Source of the DNA: Przewalskia tangutica
Lineage: Eukaryota > Streptophyta > Magnoliopsida > Solanales > Solanaceae
NCBI GenBank assembly: GCA_029844215.1
Contig: CM056718.1
Span: 167,265,396-167,329,395, forward strand
Reading direction: 5' to 3'
DNA length: 64,000 bases
Shown here: positions 11,397 through 22,448 of the stretch, in pieces
Numbering within the stretch: position 1 is the first letter of the stretch
Layout: the number at the start of each line of letters is the position of its first letter
Position numbers and translations under genes: made by a program
Notes under the pieces: generated by a model
Databases searched by the model: none
Told to the model about the DNA's origin: nothing
What the model saw: the letters and a program-made list of their open reading frames with translations, nothing else

Positions 11397-12009
11397 ATGT
11401 CTGAATCAAAATCAACCTTTCACCCTGCCTATAACGATGCCGAATATCAAGACACATGTCTCTATCAAACTTGAAATGGAAACCGTGCACTATGCAACGT
11501 GGGCGGAATTATTCAAAATTTGTTGTCGTGCTCACAAGGTCATTCACCATATCATTCCCCCACAGGATGGGAAAGGGAAAGAGGTCACAACTGATGCGGA
11601 CAAGGAACTGTGGGATACTCTTGATGCCACAGTCCTTGGTTGGATTTATGCAACGATATCTACGGATTTGTTACATACAATAATGGAACCAGACTCCACA
11701 GCGATGGCGGCATGGGAACGTCTGCGAGATATTTTTCAAGACAACAAAAATTCTCGCGCTGTAACGTTGGAGCAAGAATTCTCCACCATTGACATGGCGG
11801 ATTTTCCAAATGTTTCTACCTATTGTCAACGCCTCAAAGTGTTGGCGGATCAGTTAAGAAACGTTGGTTCACCGGTTACTGATAATCGGTTAGTATTGCA
11901 ATTGGTCGCCGGTCTCACCGATGCGTATAGCGGCGTTGGGACTTTAATCCGTCAGAGTAATCCTCTACCAAAATTTTATCAAGCAAGATCCATGCTTGTG
12001 CTTGAATAG
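11397..12009 (+). pseudogene. copia element 1 gag
   Basis: Encodes the capsid-like Gag that forms the retrotransposon particle. The reading frame from ATG 11397 (MSESKSTFHPAYN) shifts by one base near 11435. The next frame contains WAELFKICCRAHKV, LWDTLDATVLGWIYATIS, AWERLRDIFQDNKNSRAVTL, FPNVSTYCQRLKVLADQLRN and LQLVAGLTDAYS, the usual plant copia Gag series. TAG at 12007 ends it. The downstream region (12020-12330) is rich in G, N and R (GGGHRNSGGGRNGG) and shows no intact CCHC zinc knuckle, which is not rare in this lineage. Confidence 0.85.
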
Positions 12010-12539
12010 TCGGGCTTCGTGAAGAAGTCATCTACTACTTCAAACTCTGCCATGATTGTCACACCTTCTAATGACGGTAATTATTTTGCTTCTTCACAAC
12101 AAAATAATGGAAAGAAAGGACGTAATAATAATAAGAAGGGTGGAAATCGCGGAAATAACAAAGGTGGAGGTCACCGGAATTCCGGTGGCGGCAGAAATGG
12201 CGGCAACACCACCACCGGCGGCGGACGATGGCGGCAAGGCAACGGCGATGGCGATGGCGGCGGCGATCGAGAAGGCGGCGAGTTGGGCCTGGCAGCGGTG
12301 GCCATGGGCACTACGCCCGGCCAATCCCAACAGGGCAACGGGCGGCGATTCAGCGCGCGATGGGCGGCCAGCCCAACGCTTCTCGGTTGTCCAAAGAGCT
12401 CTCATTTTGGTTACCCGGCAGAAATTTTCGACCGCCCAAAGGCGCCCAATTTGTTGGGTCTGTCTCGGCAAACAGTCCAGGTAGTCACGTTGGGCCTCAG
12501 CCGACCCAGTGGCGTGAGGCCCAATCTACAATGACTCAA

Positions 12540-15500
12540 CCTACGGAGATTGAGAACGCCATGCACACACTCGGACTTAACCCACCAGATCCAAATTGGT
12601 ACATGGACTCCGGAGCAACGTCTCACGTAGCGCCTTCCCAAGGTAATCTCAACTCCTATTTTAATTTGAGCAATGATAATGGTATAGTTGTCGGAAATGG
12701 CCATTCAATTCCAATAAAAGGGTATGGTTCCACTAAATTGACACTCCCAAACCCACCACTGATTTTAAAGAATGTCCTCCATGCTCCAAAGTTAATCAAA
12801 AATTTGGTATCTGTTAGAAAGTTTACAACTGATAATTGGGTATCTGTCCGTTTTGACCCGTTTGGTTTTTCTGTGCATGAACTTCAGACGGGGAAGCTTA
12901 TCATGAGATGTGATAGCAAGGGGGAGCTCTATCCAATTAGGTTACCTAGCCAACAGTCCAAGTTTCACTCTACTTTTGCAGCATTGGCACCATCTTTATG
13001 GCACCAACGCTTGGGACACCCGGGAGAGGCTGTTTTGGCTTCTCTTAAACAAAATAAACTTATTGATTGTACCCAAACTCAAAGCTTGAATAAGTGTCAT
13101 TCTTGTGCACTTGGTAAACATGTGAAATTGCCATTTATTGCTTCTACTTCATGCACTCTTATGCCATTCGATATTTTGCATTGTGATATTTGGACTTCTC
13201 CCGTTTTGAGTTCTTCTGGTCATAGATATTACTTACTTATCCTTGATGATTACTCTAATTATTTGTGGACATTTCCTTTGTCAAAGAAATCACAAGTGTT
13301 TTCCACATTTATCACTTTTAGAGCGTTCATCAAAACTCAATTTGAAAGGGAGATTAAAAGTATTCAATGTGACAATGGGGGGAATTTGACAATAATCAAT
13401 TTTGGGATTTCTTCAAATCAAATGGTTTAAATTTTCGTCTATCGTGTCCTCACACTTCTTTACAAAATGGAAAGGCAGAACGCACAATTAGAACCATCAA
13501 TAATATGGTTAGAACATCTCTTGCTCATGCGTCCATACCCCCTATATTTTGGCATTATGCACTTCAAATGGCTACCTACATGTTGAATATTCTTCAGCAC
13601 AAAAATATGTCTTACCAAACTCCACTAAAAATGCTTTACTTACGAGAGCCATCATATCATCATTTAAGAGTGTTTGGTTGTCTTTACTACCCTCTCTTTC
13701 CATCCACCACAATCACAAAATTCCAAGCCCGGTCCACTCCATGTGCTTTCTTGGGATACCCTACTAATCATCGTGGTTACCTATGCTATGATATTTCTTC
13801 CAAAAGAATGTTTGTAAGTCGCCCCGTTATTTTTTATGAAACAATTTTTCCCTTTGCTAAAATACATGAAACTGGGACTCATACCTATGATTTTTTGGAT
13901 GATGATAAGCTTTCGTATCTAACACATTTTTTACACAGTCCAGGACACACCATCAATGGTAGACCGCATCAACAAGGCCCACTGGACCAAGGCTCCACGG
14001 CCCAGCTACTGGAAAACACAATCCAGCAGCATCGGCCAATAGTTACAAGGCCTAATACTCCTCTTTCCAACTCCCAATTAAATGATATTGCATCAAGTGG
14101 GCCGGCAACAACTCCCGCCCGATCTCACACCCACCGCCCATCGCCACCATGAAATAATTCACGGGCGATGGCGTCGATCCATTGTCCGTTCTCGGCGATG
14201 GCGTCGATCCACTAGCCATGCCTCTCGTCCGGTCACCCGTAGTCAACATGGTATTGTCAAACCCAATACAAAATACAGCCTTCACACGCAGGTTTTCAAA
14301 TCACCTCTGCCTCGTAACCCAGTGTCTGCTCTTAAAGACCCGAATTGGAAAATGGCCATAGATGATGAATATCATGCTTTAATTAAAAATAGGACATGGG
14401 ATTTAGTACCTCGTCCATCTAATGCTAATATTATTCGGTTTATGTGGATTTTTAGCCATAAAGAAAAATCTGATGGTTCTTTTGAGCGGCATAAGATCCG
14501 TCTTGTAGGTGATGGAAAGACCCAGCAAGTTGGCATCGATTGTGGGGAGACGTTCAGTCCAGTGGTCAAACCAGCTACCATCCGAACAATGTTAAGTATG
14601 TCACTCTCAAACGGATGGTCACTTCATCAACTAGATGTCAAAAATGCTTTTCTTCATGGTCATCTGAATGAGACAGTTTACATGCACCAGCCCTTGGGAT
14701 ACAGAAATCCAGCATATCCTAATCATGTGTGTTTGCTGAAGAAATCATTATATGGCCTCAAACAAGCCCCCAGGGCTTGGTATAAGCGGTTTGCATATTT
14801 TGTGTCACAAATGGGTTTTACTCACAGTCGTTCTGACAATTCTCTGTTTATTTATCGTCAGTGTAACAATGTTGCTTATCTTCTTTTATATGTGGATGAT
14901 ATCATCCTTACATCATCTTCAGACTCCCTCCGCAAGAATATCATATCTCAGCTGGGTTCCGAATTTGCTATGAAAGATCTTGGTCCACTGCACTATTTTC
15001 TAGGCATTGCTGTGACACGCCATGCAGGTGGCCTATTTCTCTCCCAAAATGCAGCGATCTGAGATTGTGGAACGAGCTGGTATGTCCTCATGCAAACCTT
15101 CGACAACTCCGGTGGACACAAAGTCGAAGTTGAGTAATATCTCTAGCAAACCCTGTGCTAATCCTACATTATACCGCGGCCTGGCTGGAGCATTACAGTA
15201 CCTCACATTCACCAGGCCAGATATTACCTATGCAGTACAACAAATATGTTTGTTCATGCATAATCCGATGGAAGAACATATGCACGCCCTCAAACGCATT
15301 GTGCGGTATATTCAGGGCACTCTGGAGTATGGTTTACATCTTTATCCTTCTTCCATCACCAAACTTGTCACCTACACAGATGCAGACTGGGCAGGTTGTC
15401 CGGACACCAGACGTTCCACCTCCGGTTATTGCGTTTTTCTTGGTGATAATTTGATCTCCTGGTCTTCTAAACGACAACCCACAGTATATCGCTCGAGTGC

Positions 15501-15852
15501 TGAAGCTGAGTACCGTGCGGTTGCCAATGTTGTCTCTGACTCATGATGGATTCGGAATCTTTTACTTGAACTTCATTGTCCTATTCAGACAGCTACTATA
15601 GTTTACTGTGATAACATTAGTGTGATCTATCTATCAGGGAATCCGATCCATCATCAACGCACTAAACATATTGAGTTAGATATTCATTTTATCCGTGAAA
15701 AGGTGACTCGCGGACAAGTGCGAGTGCTACATGTTCCAACACGACATCAGATTGTCGATATCTTCACAAAAGGACTTCCGCTGATATTATTTGAAGAATT
15801 TCGTGTGATCTCAAAGATTCGCCGCCTCCACTTCGATCATGTGGAGTGTTAG
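12540..15852 (+). pseudogene. copia element 1 pol (PR-IN-RT-RH)
   Basis: The polyprotein is in several frames. The protease motif is NWYMDSGATSHVAP (about 12595). The GAG-pre-integrase is LWHQRLGHPG and CHSCALGKHVKLPF. The integrase core shows DILHCDIWTSPV and later CDNGG, followed by a frameshift at about 13380, then LQNGKAERTIRTINNMVRTS. RT shows LHQLDVKNAFLHGHLNETVY, LLKKSLYGLKQAPRAWY and LLLYVDDIIL. RNase H has YTDADWAGCPDTRRSTSGY and SSAEAEYRAVANV. Lesions include a frameshift at about 13380, a TGA at 14150, a break at 15060 and a TGA in place of a Trp codon at 15544. It cannot make one polyprotein. Confidence 0.92.
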
Positions 15853-16052
15853 AATATTGTGTTAGAATATTCTAGATGTGTAATTAATTAGTGATATTAT
15901 ATTTATGTAAAATCCTAATATATATGGTAGGTAGTACCAAGAGTTATGGTTAGAATATTATGTTAGAATATTCTAGATGTGTAATTAATTAGGATGATCA
16001 TTTGTATATATTCTCTCTTATGGGATAAAGAATGATTAAGAAAAACATTCCA
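15847..16052 (+). repeat. 3' LTR of copia element 1
   Basis: Begins TGTTAGAATATTGTG like the 5' LTR and ends AAAAACATTCCA. About 13 differences from the 5' LTR are visible, several of them C/T or A/G. Confidence 0.9.
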
Positions 16053-16063
16053 TAACTCTTTCC

Positions 16064-16148
16064 GTTTCTTCAAGAAGTGAATTCCTTGTATAGTATTGGT
16101 GAATAATTTCTTGCTTTTCATAATTCCTTGTATGTTGTTGTCGTACAC
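16064..16148. repeat. 85-bp direct repeat, right copy
   Basis: Same 85 bases as 10945-11029. Eleven bases (16053-16063) separate it from the 3' LTR, whereas one base separates the left copy from the 5' LTR. The P450 3' flank resumes after it. Confidence 0.93.
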
Positions 16149-17079
16149 TAAACATAGAAGTTTTTGAATAATAATAATCAAATTCATATTTTGGTATTTT
16201 CAATTAAAAGATGGAGGGCGGAATTAATTTAGACAAAGTAAAATTTGTCATATCAACATATGTTTACATCTCTAATGGTCCGTCCACGTTAATACTTGAA
16301 ATTTGAGAAACAAATACTAATAAGTACTCCTATTTATTTCACATTAAACTAAAGTTAAGAATCCAACGTAACAAAGATAAACATGAAATATTCGCCCATA
16401 GTCAAAATTTCCTCGTTATCACCTTCTATAGAAGTGGGGTAGTCATGTTTCAATTTCAATGTATAGTTAGATCACGGACGAAGCCAACTAATTTTTCTGA
16501 AGGAGCTAGTACTATATTATACAAATTTATGAGAATTTTTTAGCAATTTTAATATAATAGTAATAGAAAAAAAATTGTTGGAGTCTATAGCCCGGATGAG
16601 GTGAGGGAGGCTTGGTTACTGCAGTTGATCATCCACTTGTATCAACCATTGCTAAGACAACTTTTCTTTCCCATTTTAGTCCAATTAGAATTTTCCTAGG
16701 TTGATACGTTAACTTTTAGGATGGGTGAATAACCCAAGAATTTTGCGAGAGATTAATAATAAATTTATGTATGTATAATCCTTTTTCCTTTGCTGGTCCA
16801 TTAGCCCTTTTCATTAACTTAGGTGAACAAATGCATATACTTGGTTCAACTACAATATTATTTGTAGCTAAATATTCTCTTAATCATTTCCTGGTTAAAA
16901 TTGACTTTCTCGAACATATAAAAGAATCAAAGCAAAGACATTTTGTTTTAAACAAAGTATACTATGGTGCAGTCAACTATTATCTAATTAGCCAAGCATG
17001 TGACTTGTGAAATCTGTTAACACTTATAAATATAGGTTGGGGAAAGACCCAAATATGCTCCTAACATATTCGATAACAT
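16149..17079. other. AT-rich intergenic DNA
   Basis: No gene recognised. 16470-16490 has a degenerate GGACGAAGCCAAC that could be a hAT terminus. Short ORFs at 16771-17010 look like chance. Confidence 0.4.
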
Positions 17080-17946
17080 TGTTTAAAATTTACTAAATGT
17101 GAAATTAAATTTATTTCATTATTTATGATTCGAATAATTTGGGGCCCGCACGTCGGAAACGTCGTTTTCACACACGTGCACATGTAGTGCCAAGTATCGT
17201 AAATTTCGTTAATGAAAGAGATATAGATACTTAAGTAACATGTTTGAGACATAGAATGATGGACGGTTATTGGCCAAATGACAAGTATTTCACGTTGGTA
17301 AACGAAGAAAGAAGTGTGCGAAGTGTAAGATGAACAAGTCGGAAATCGCCGCGAAGTCGTGAAGGGACGCGACGCCGGAGCGCTGCGACGCTAATTGGTT
17401 GGTAGGTCACTGGAGCTGAGGCGTTGATTCGCAGAGTCGCGGCGCTTCGGAGGCAGAATGGTTCGATGGGAGACGAAAAGTTCCTGACTTTTGGAGCATT
17501 GAACCTCCGTTACTTGACACTTGAATTCAGTCATTATTTGGCTGAATTGTAACCCCTCAACAAGTGTCATTACATGGCTATTGAAAGTCATTAGTTGGAA
17601 GGTCATCTTCCATACACTATAAATTGAAGTTTTGGCTCATTTGAAGAACACACAAAAAAATCAGATTTCTGATCTTCTTCTTCCTCTCTAAGCTTTCTTT
17701 CACACACTCAAATGTTCTTCTTTTAGTAAATATTTGAGTATCATTTGCTCATTTGTTAGTTGTTGTTTCATCTTGGGAGACAAGTTTCTCATTATCGTAA
17801 AAAGATTTATACGAGGCAATATTATCTTAAGGACATAATGCTAACACTCGACTCGGCAAATTTCTTGTTATAATTTCTTATTTGTTCTTGTTTCCAGTTT
17901 GTAATATTTGTATATTTTCCGTTATTCTACCATTGTTGTACTCACA
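17080..17946 (+). mobile_element. Solo LTR (copia element 3 family), 867 bp
   Basis: Starts TGTTTAAAATTTACTAAATG and ends TTGTACTCACA, matching LTR ends at 50189 and 55818. Shared landmarks are ATTTATGATTCGAA, GCACGTCGGAAACGTCGTTTT, ACACGTGCACATG and GACGGTTATTGGCCAAATGA. The TSD is nearly intact (AACAT 17075-17079, AACAC 17947-17951). A GC-rich insert is at 17345-17460. Confidence 0.88.
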
Positions 17947-18184
17947 AACACAACATATCAAGTAATAATTTGATAAGTATAGTCTAAGAATCATACTATA
18001 TTCGATATAAATTAATTTTTAACCTCAATTTTAAAGTGTCTCGTTCGTAGCTCTGTTGTTAGCCAAATGATCCAAATTTGCATTGGCTAACCTTAATTGT
18101 TTTTCCTATTAAGAATCACAATTTGATACAAATATTTTTATACTGCTTTAAATTTTTTGTTCGGGTCTGATCGTGTCTCTTGCT

Positions 18185-18325
18185 TTGCTTGTGCTTGTGC
18201 TTTGTCTTGAGTCGAGGGTCTCTCAGAAACAATTGTTCTACCTACCAAGACAGAGATAAGGTTTGTACGCTCTACCCTCTCCAAACCCCGCGTTGTGAGA
18301 TTTCACTAAGTTTGTTGTTATTGTA
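18185..18325 (+). mobile_element. TS-type SINE 3' fragment
   Basis: Carries GTCGAGGGTCTCTCAGAAAC, a GATAAGGTTTGTACGCTCTA block, CCTCTCCAAACCCCGC and a TTTGTTGTTATTG tail, in the TS order. The tRNA-like head is unclear. Confidence 0.72.
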
Positions 18326-18599
18326 TTAAGAATCACAATTTGTTTTTTCAAATAAATATATTCACTTATTAATAATTAATCCCCCCCCCCCGCCATTTTA
18401 TTTATTTACCAAATAAAAATAAAAAAGGACCAAATTTGACTCATATAACTGGGCCTTTTAATTATAGGTGACAAATAGATTTTAATATTAAGTTGGGGTA
18501 ACTCTAGTTTTTTTAATTGAGTAGGGTGATAAACTTTGTATTAGTGATTAGAGAGTTTTGACTCACCCCAAAGTTATATTTTTAACACTTTGACCCCAA

Positions 18600-19045
18600 G
18601 CTTTATTTTTTACACTTTGCCCCCAAGTTTTATTTTTAACACTTTGACACAACTCATATAAACCCTACAGAGCCAAAAAAACGCGCTAAATTTTCTGTTT
18701 ACCTGCGCCATTTCCACTATTTTGGCTCTTTTTTTTGCTTTGTTTCTTCTTCTTCTTGCTGCTTCTTCTTGCTTCTTATTCTGATGCTCGTTTCTTCTTC
18801 TTCTTCGTCTTGACTGGATTTTGCTCAAGAAAGAAAAAAACAAGACCACCTGATTTTACAACTTTTTGACTGGATTTCATTCGTGTAACACTGGAAATTA
18901 CTTCATAACTCATTTCATTGTTATGCTTTCTTCTTCGTCGTCGTCCGCCATTGTTGCTCAAGAAAGAAAAAAATGTGACCACCCGATTTTGCAATTTTTT
19001 AACTGGATTTTGTTGGTGTAGCACTGACAATTACTTCATAATTAT
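18600..19045. repeat. Short direct duplications at the left part of the MULE
   Basis: An 18-base run GCTCAAGAAAGAAAAAAA occurs at 18823 and 18956 within a duplicated block of about 130 bp (GACTGGATTT, ACACTGG/GCACTGA, AATTACTTCATAA). Upstream, a 30-bp unit with TTTATTTTTAACACTTTG is repeated three times (18570-18650). Confidence 0.7.
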
Positions 19046-19119
19046 TTTCCGTTCATTTGGTAAGTACAACAATGTTGTTTTATTTCAATTTTTCACCTGG
19101 GTATAAATCTACTGATTTT

Positions 19120-19855
19120 TCAACAACTTACAGTAGTTGTTGTAGTTGTTGCAACATATATTGTGGTTGTTGCAACTTCTACAATAGATTATGAAGTTGT
19201 TGTAATTATTAAATAAATAACCTGCAACAACTGAGTGAGTTGTTGCAACAGGTATTCCACTTGTTGCAACAACTCAACGATCTGTTGGAGTCAGCTTCAG
19301 TTTTTGTCGGAAACAGAACCCAAAAAACTGAAGCCGTTTCCAACAGATTATTGACTTGATGCAACAAGTTGTATAGTTGTTGCAACAGGTGTTCCACTTG
19401 TTGCAACAACTCAACTATCTGTTGGAGTCAACTTCAATTTTTGTCTGAAACGTAATCCAAAAAACTGAAGTTGCTTCCAACAGATTATTGACTTGCTGCA
19501 ACAAGTTGTATAGTTGTTGCAACATGTGTTCCACTTGTTGCAACAACTCAACTATCGGTTGGAGTCAGCTTCAGTTTTGTCTGAAACAGAACCCAAAAAA
19601 TTGAAGTTGCTTCCGACAGATTATTGACTTGCTGCAACAAGTGTACTACTTGTTGAAGTAATACACTTGTTGCAACAACTCGATAATCTGTTGGACATCT
19701 TCAATAGTCTGAAACATTACCCCAAAAAAACTGAAGTTGACTCCAACAGATTAGTGACTTGTTGCAATAATTTTATTACATGTTGCAACAAGTAGTCCAC
19801 TTGTTCCAACAAGTCAATAATATGTTGGAACAACTTCTGCAGCTGTTTCATTTTG
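19120..19855. repeat. Palindromic TTGTTGCAACAA-type array, block 1
   Basis: Dense GTTGCAAC motifs, many within the perfect palindrome TTGTTGCAACAA, set in imperfect units of about 150 bp (AACTGAAG, CCAACAGATTATTGACTTG, TGCAACAAGTTGTATAGTTG). Spacers with TTCAGTTTTTG alternate with ACTGAAG and are mutually inverted. Confidence 0.85.
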
Positions 19856-19911
19856 TTATAGATTGGTATGTACTCTCATGACCAATTTTTTGTTAAACAA
19901 AATATCTTCAG

Positions 19912-20247
19912 GTGAAGACTATGGCAGCGCTTCGAGTCCAATATGGTGAAGACTTTGGAAGACGGATTTATGACTACTCATCTCCATATTACAGGGTGGA
20001 GAATTACATAATTGCCTACTGTAAGGAAATGATTCTCGTGCCTTCTGAAGAATCTTGAGAAGTTCCTATGGAGATTTTAGAGAGAGAAATACCTTCTCCA
20101 CATGTTGATCCGAGCAAACCGGAAAGAAGACGGACAAAGAGGAGGCGTGGAATCGGGAAATCACTTGCAACGAGGAAAAACAAATGCTCCATATGCAAAA
20201 CAGCTGACCATAAACTAACTACATGCCCAAGTCGAATTGTTCCCTAG
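19912..20247 (+). pseudogene. MULE transposase, C-terminal exon
   Basis: The end of a MuDR-family transposase, the DNA-cutting enzyme of MULEs. The exon follows a TTCAG splice acceptor at 19911. It encodes YYRVENYIIAYCKEMI, VPMEILEREIPSPHVDPSKP, a basic stretch RRRTKRRRGIG and a zinc knuckle CSICKTADHKLTTC (C-x2-C-x4-H-x4-C, 20185-20226), then stop at 20245. One in-frame TGA (20056) sits where a Trp codon is plausible. The catalytic DDE region and SWIM domain are not recognisable upstream, where repeat arrays lie. It is a remnant. Confidence 0.78.
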
Positions 20248-20439
20248 TTGTTAAATTTGCAATGTCTTGTAATAATAATTACTATTGTTTGTGTTTGTGA
20301 AATTGGATTTTATGACATTTTTATGTTGTTTCTGTTAGTAAAATTGGTTTAAATGATATGTTGATCTTGCTCAAATCACCAATGTATGTTCTGTGATTTT
20401 GCAATTTCTGAACAGTTTTCACCAAGTAAAAATTTTGTT

Positions 20440-20825
20440 GCAACAGTTGTGTAACTTGTTGGGATTTTGCCAACCAGTAATCGAACTTGTTGCAGCAACT
20501 AACTTAACTTGGTTTTCCAACAAGTGACATGACTTGTTACAATAAGTTCATATAGTGTTTTGACTTTTTATAATAAATGGAACGAGTTGTTGCAGAAAGT
20601 CCTTAACTTGTTTTATCCAACAAATGAAATGAGTTGTTTCATCCAACAAGTGATATGACTTGTTCAACAACTATGTTACCTGCTGCAACAGATTATGCAA
20701 TTGCTGCAACAGATTATGTACTTGTTGCAAAAGATTATGCAACTGCTGCAACATATTATGCAATTGCTGCAGCAAATTATGTAATTGATGCAACAGATCA
20801 TGAAATTGATGCAACAACTAGGATA
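20440..20825. repeat. Palindromic GTTGCAAC array, block 2
   Basis: Continues the GTTGCAAC theme with simpler units such as GCAACAGATTATGCAATTGC spaced about 24 bp apart at 20680-20815. Confidence 0.75.
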
Positions 20826-20969
20826 TAAGTCACATATGTTTAGTTATTAACAAAGGGAACTAATGATATTTAGTGTTAAACAAAGGGGTTAAATGATATT
20901 TATTGATCAATATATTTATCTACTAACATCCTTAATGGATTAGACGGTAATTTCATTGATTTAATGGAA

Positions 20970-21745
20970 AATTCTAAGCGTATACTTCCTAAATCGAGCG
21001 ATTGTTGGTGCAATTTGATGAGAATTACTTGATTCACCCATATAAAGGTGTGAACAACGAAAATCCAATGTTATTTATTGTTTACTAAATGTTTCTAACC
21101 AATTTGATGGTATTCTGAGTCAGGATATATGATCAACTAAGCGTATACTTCCCAAATCGAGCGATCGTTGGTGTAATTTGATGAGAACTACTTGATTCAC
21201 TCATATTTAGGTGTAAACAATGAAAAGTCAATGATATTTATTGTTTACTAAATGTTTCTAACCAATTTGATGGTATTCTGAGTCAGAACATATGATCAAC
21301 TAAGCGTATACTTCATAAATCGAGCGATTGTTGGTGTAATGTGATGAGAATTACTTGATTCACCCATATAAAAATGTAAACAACGAAAATTCAATGCTAT
21401 TTATTGTTTACTAAATGTTCCTAACCAATTTGATGGTATTCTGAGTCAGGATATATGATCAACTAAGCGTATACTTCTCAAATCGAGCGATCGTTGGTGT
21501 AATTTGATGAGAACTACTTGATTCACCCATATTTAGGTGTAAACAACGAAAAGTCAATGATATTTATTGTTTACTAAATATTTCTAACCAATTTGATGGT
21601 ATTCTGAGTCAGAACATATGATCAACTAAGCGTATACTTTCCAAATCGACAATCGTTGGTGTAATTTGATGAGAACTACTTGATTCATTCATATTTAGGT
21701 GTAAACAACGAAAACCAATGATACTTATTGTTTACTAAATGTGAA
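20970..21745. repeat. 163-bp tandem repeat, about 4.7 copies
   Basis: The landmark AAGCGTATACTT occurs at 20976, 21139, 21302, 21465 and 21628, exactly 163 bp apart each time. Other unit marks are AATCGAGCGATCGTTGGTGT, TATTTATTGTTTACTAAATG and GGTATTCTGAGTCAG. Copies differ at a few percent of bases; odd and even units share differences (GGATATAT versus GAACATAT), which hints at a two-unit amplification. Confidence 0.95.
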
Positions 21746-21759
21746 GCTTTTAAACAGGT

Positions 21760-22310
21760 TATTCATCCGCTACAACAGATAATGCACATGTTGCAACATA
21801 TTATTAACTTGTTGCAACAACTAACCCATCTGTTGCAACAAATTACAAACTTGTTGCAACAGATGGGTTAGTTGTTGCAATTTCTTCAATAATTGAAAGA
21901 TTTATTGCAACAACTGACTCATCTGTTGCAACATGTCACAAACTTGTTGCAACAGATTATCAACTTGTTGCAACTTCTAAAACATTAGTTAGATTTATCG
22001 CAACAACTAACTCATATGTTGCAACAACTGAACCATCTGTTGCAATAAATTTACATCTTGTTGCAACAACTGACTCATCTGTTGCAACCGATTACAAACT
22101 TGTTTCAACAGATGAGTTAGTCGTTGCAACTTCTTCAACAGCAGTTAGATTTGTCGCAACAACTGACCCATATGTTGCAACAACTGACCCGTCTATTGCA
22201 ACAAATTACAAACTTGTTGCAACAACTTACTCATATGTTGCAACATATTAAAAACTTGTTGCAACAGATGGTTCAATTGTTGCAACTTCTTCAACAGCTG
22301 TTAGATTTTG
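21760..22310. repeat. Palindromic TTGTTGCAACAA-type array, block 3
   Basis: More than 25 GTTGCAAC motifs, in units such as AACTGACTCATCTGTTGCAA and ACAAACTTGTTGCAACAGAT. A chance 76-codon Gln/Leu frame (22124-22354) comes from the repeat and is not a gene. Confidence 0.88.
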
Positions 22311-22448
22311 TGACTTGTTTAAAACTACTGAAACCACTGAACATAATGTATTGAATACAACTTAAATAATGAACACATAATATATACTTAACAAAATGTC
22401 TTAGAAAAGTTCTGAACACCTAATATATTACTTAAATTACATAATGTC

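Larger units (their letters stand above)
11031..16052 (+). mobile_element. Ty1/copia retrotransposon, copia element 1, degenerate
   Basis: A 209-bp 5' LTR (11031-11239), a primer-binding-like sequence right after it (TGATATCAGATGC, compare TGGTATCAGAGC for initiator Met-tRNA), gag, pol in the order protease, integrase, reverse transcriptase, RNase H, and a 206-bp 3' LTR (15847-16052). The short LTR and the protein motifs suggest the Ale/Retrofit-type lineage, which is inference. The LTRs differ at about 13 positions, implying an old copy. No 5-bp TSD is present; 85-bp repeats flank it instead. It lies in the 3' UTR of the P450. Confidence 0.93.

Noticed and set aside
12094..12471. Minus-strand 125-codon ORF opposite copia gag
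   Set aside because: Shadow of the GGN-rich gag tail; composition mirrors the plus strand and shows no domain.
22124..22354. Gln/Leu-rich ORF that could pass for a polyQ protein
   Set aside because: Translation of the GTTGCAAC array; no start context, no conservation.
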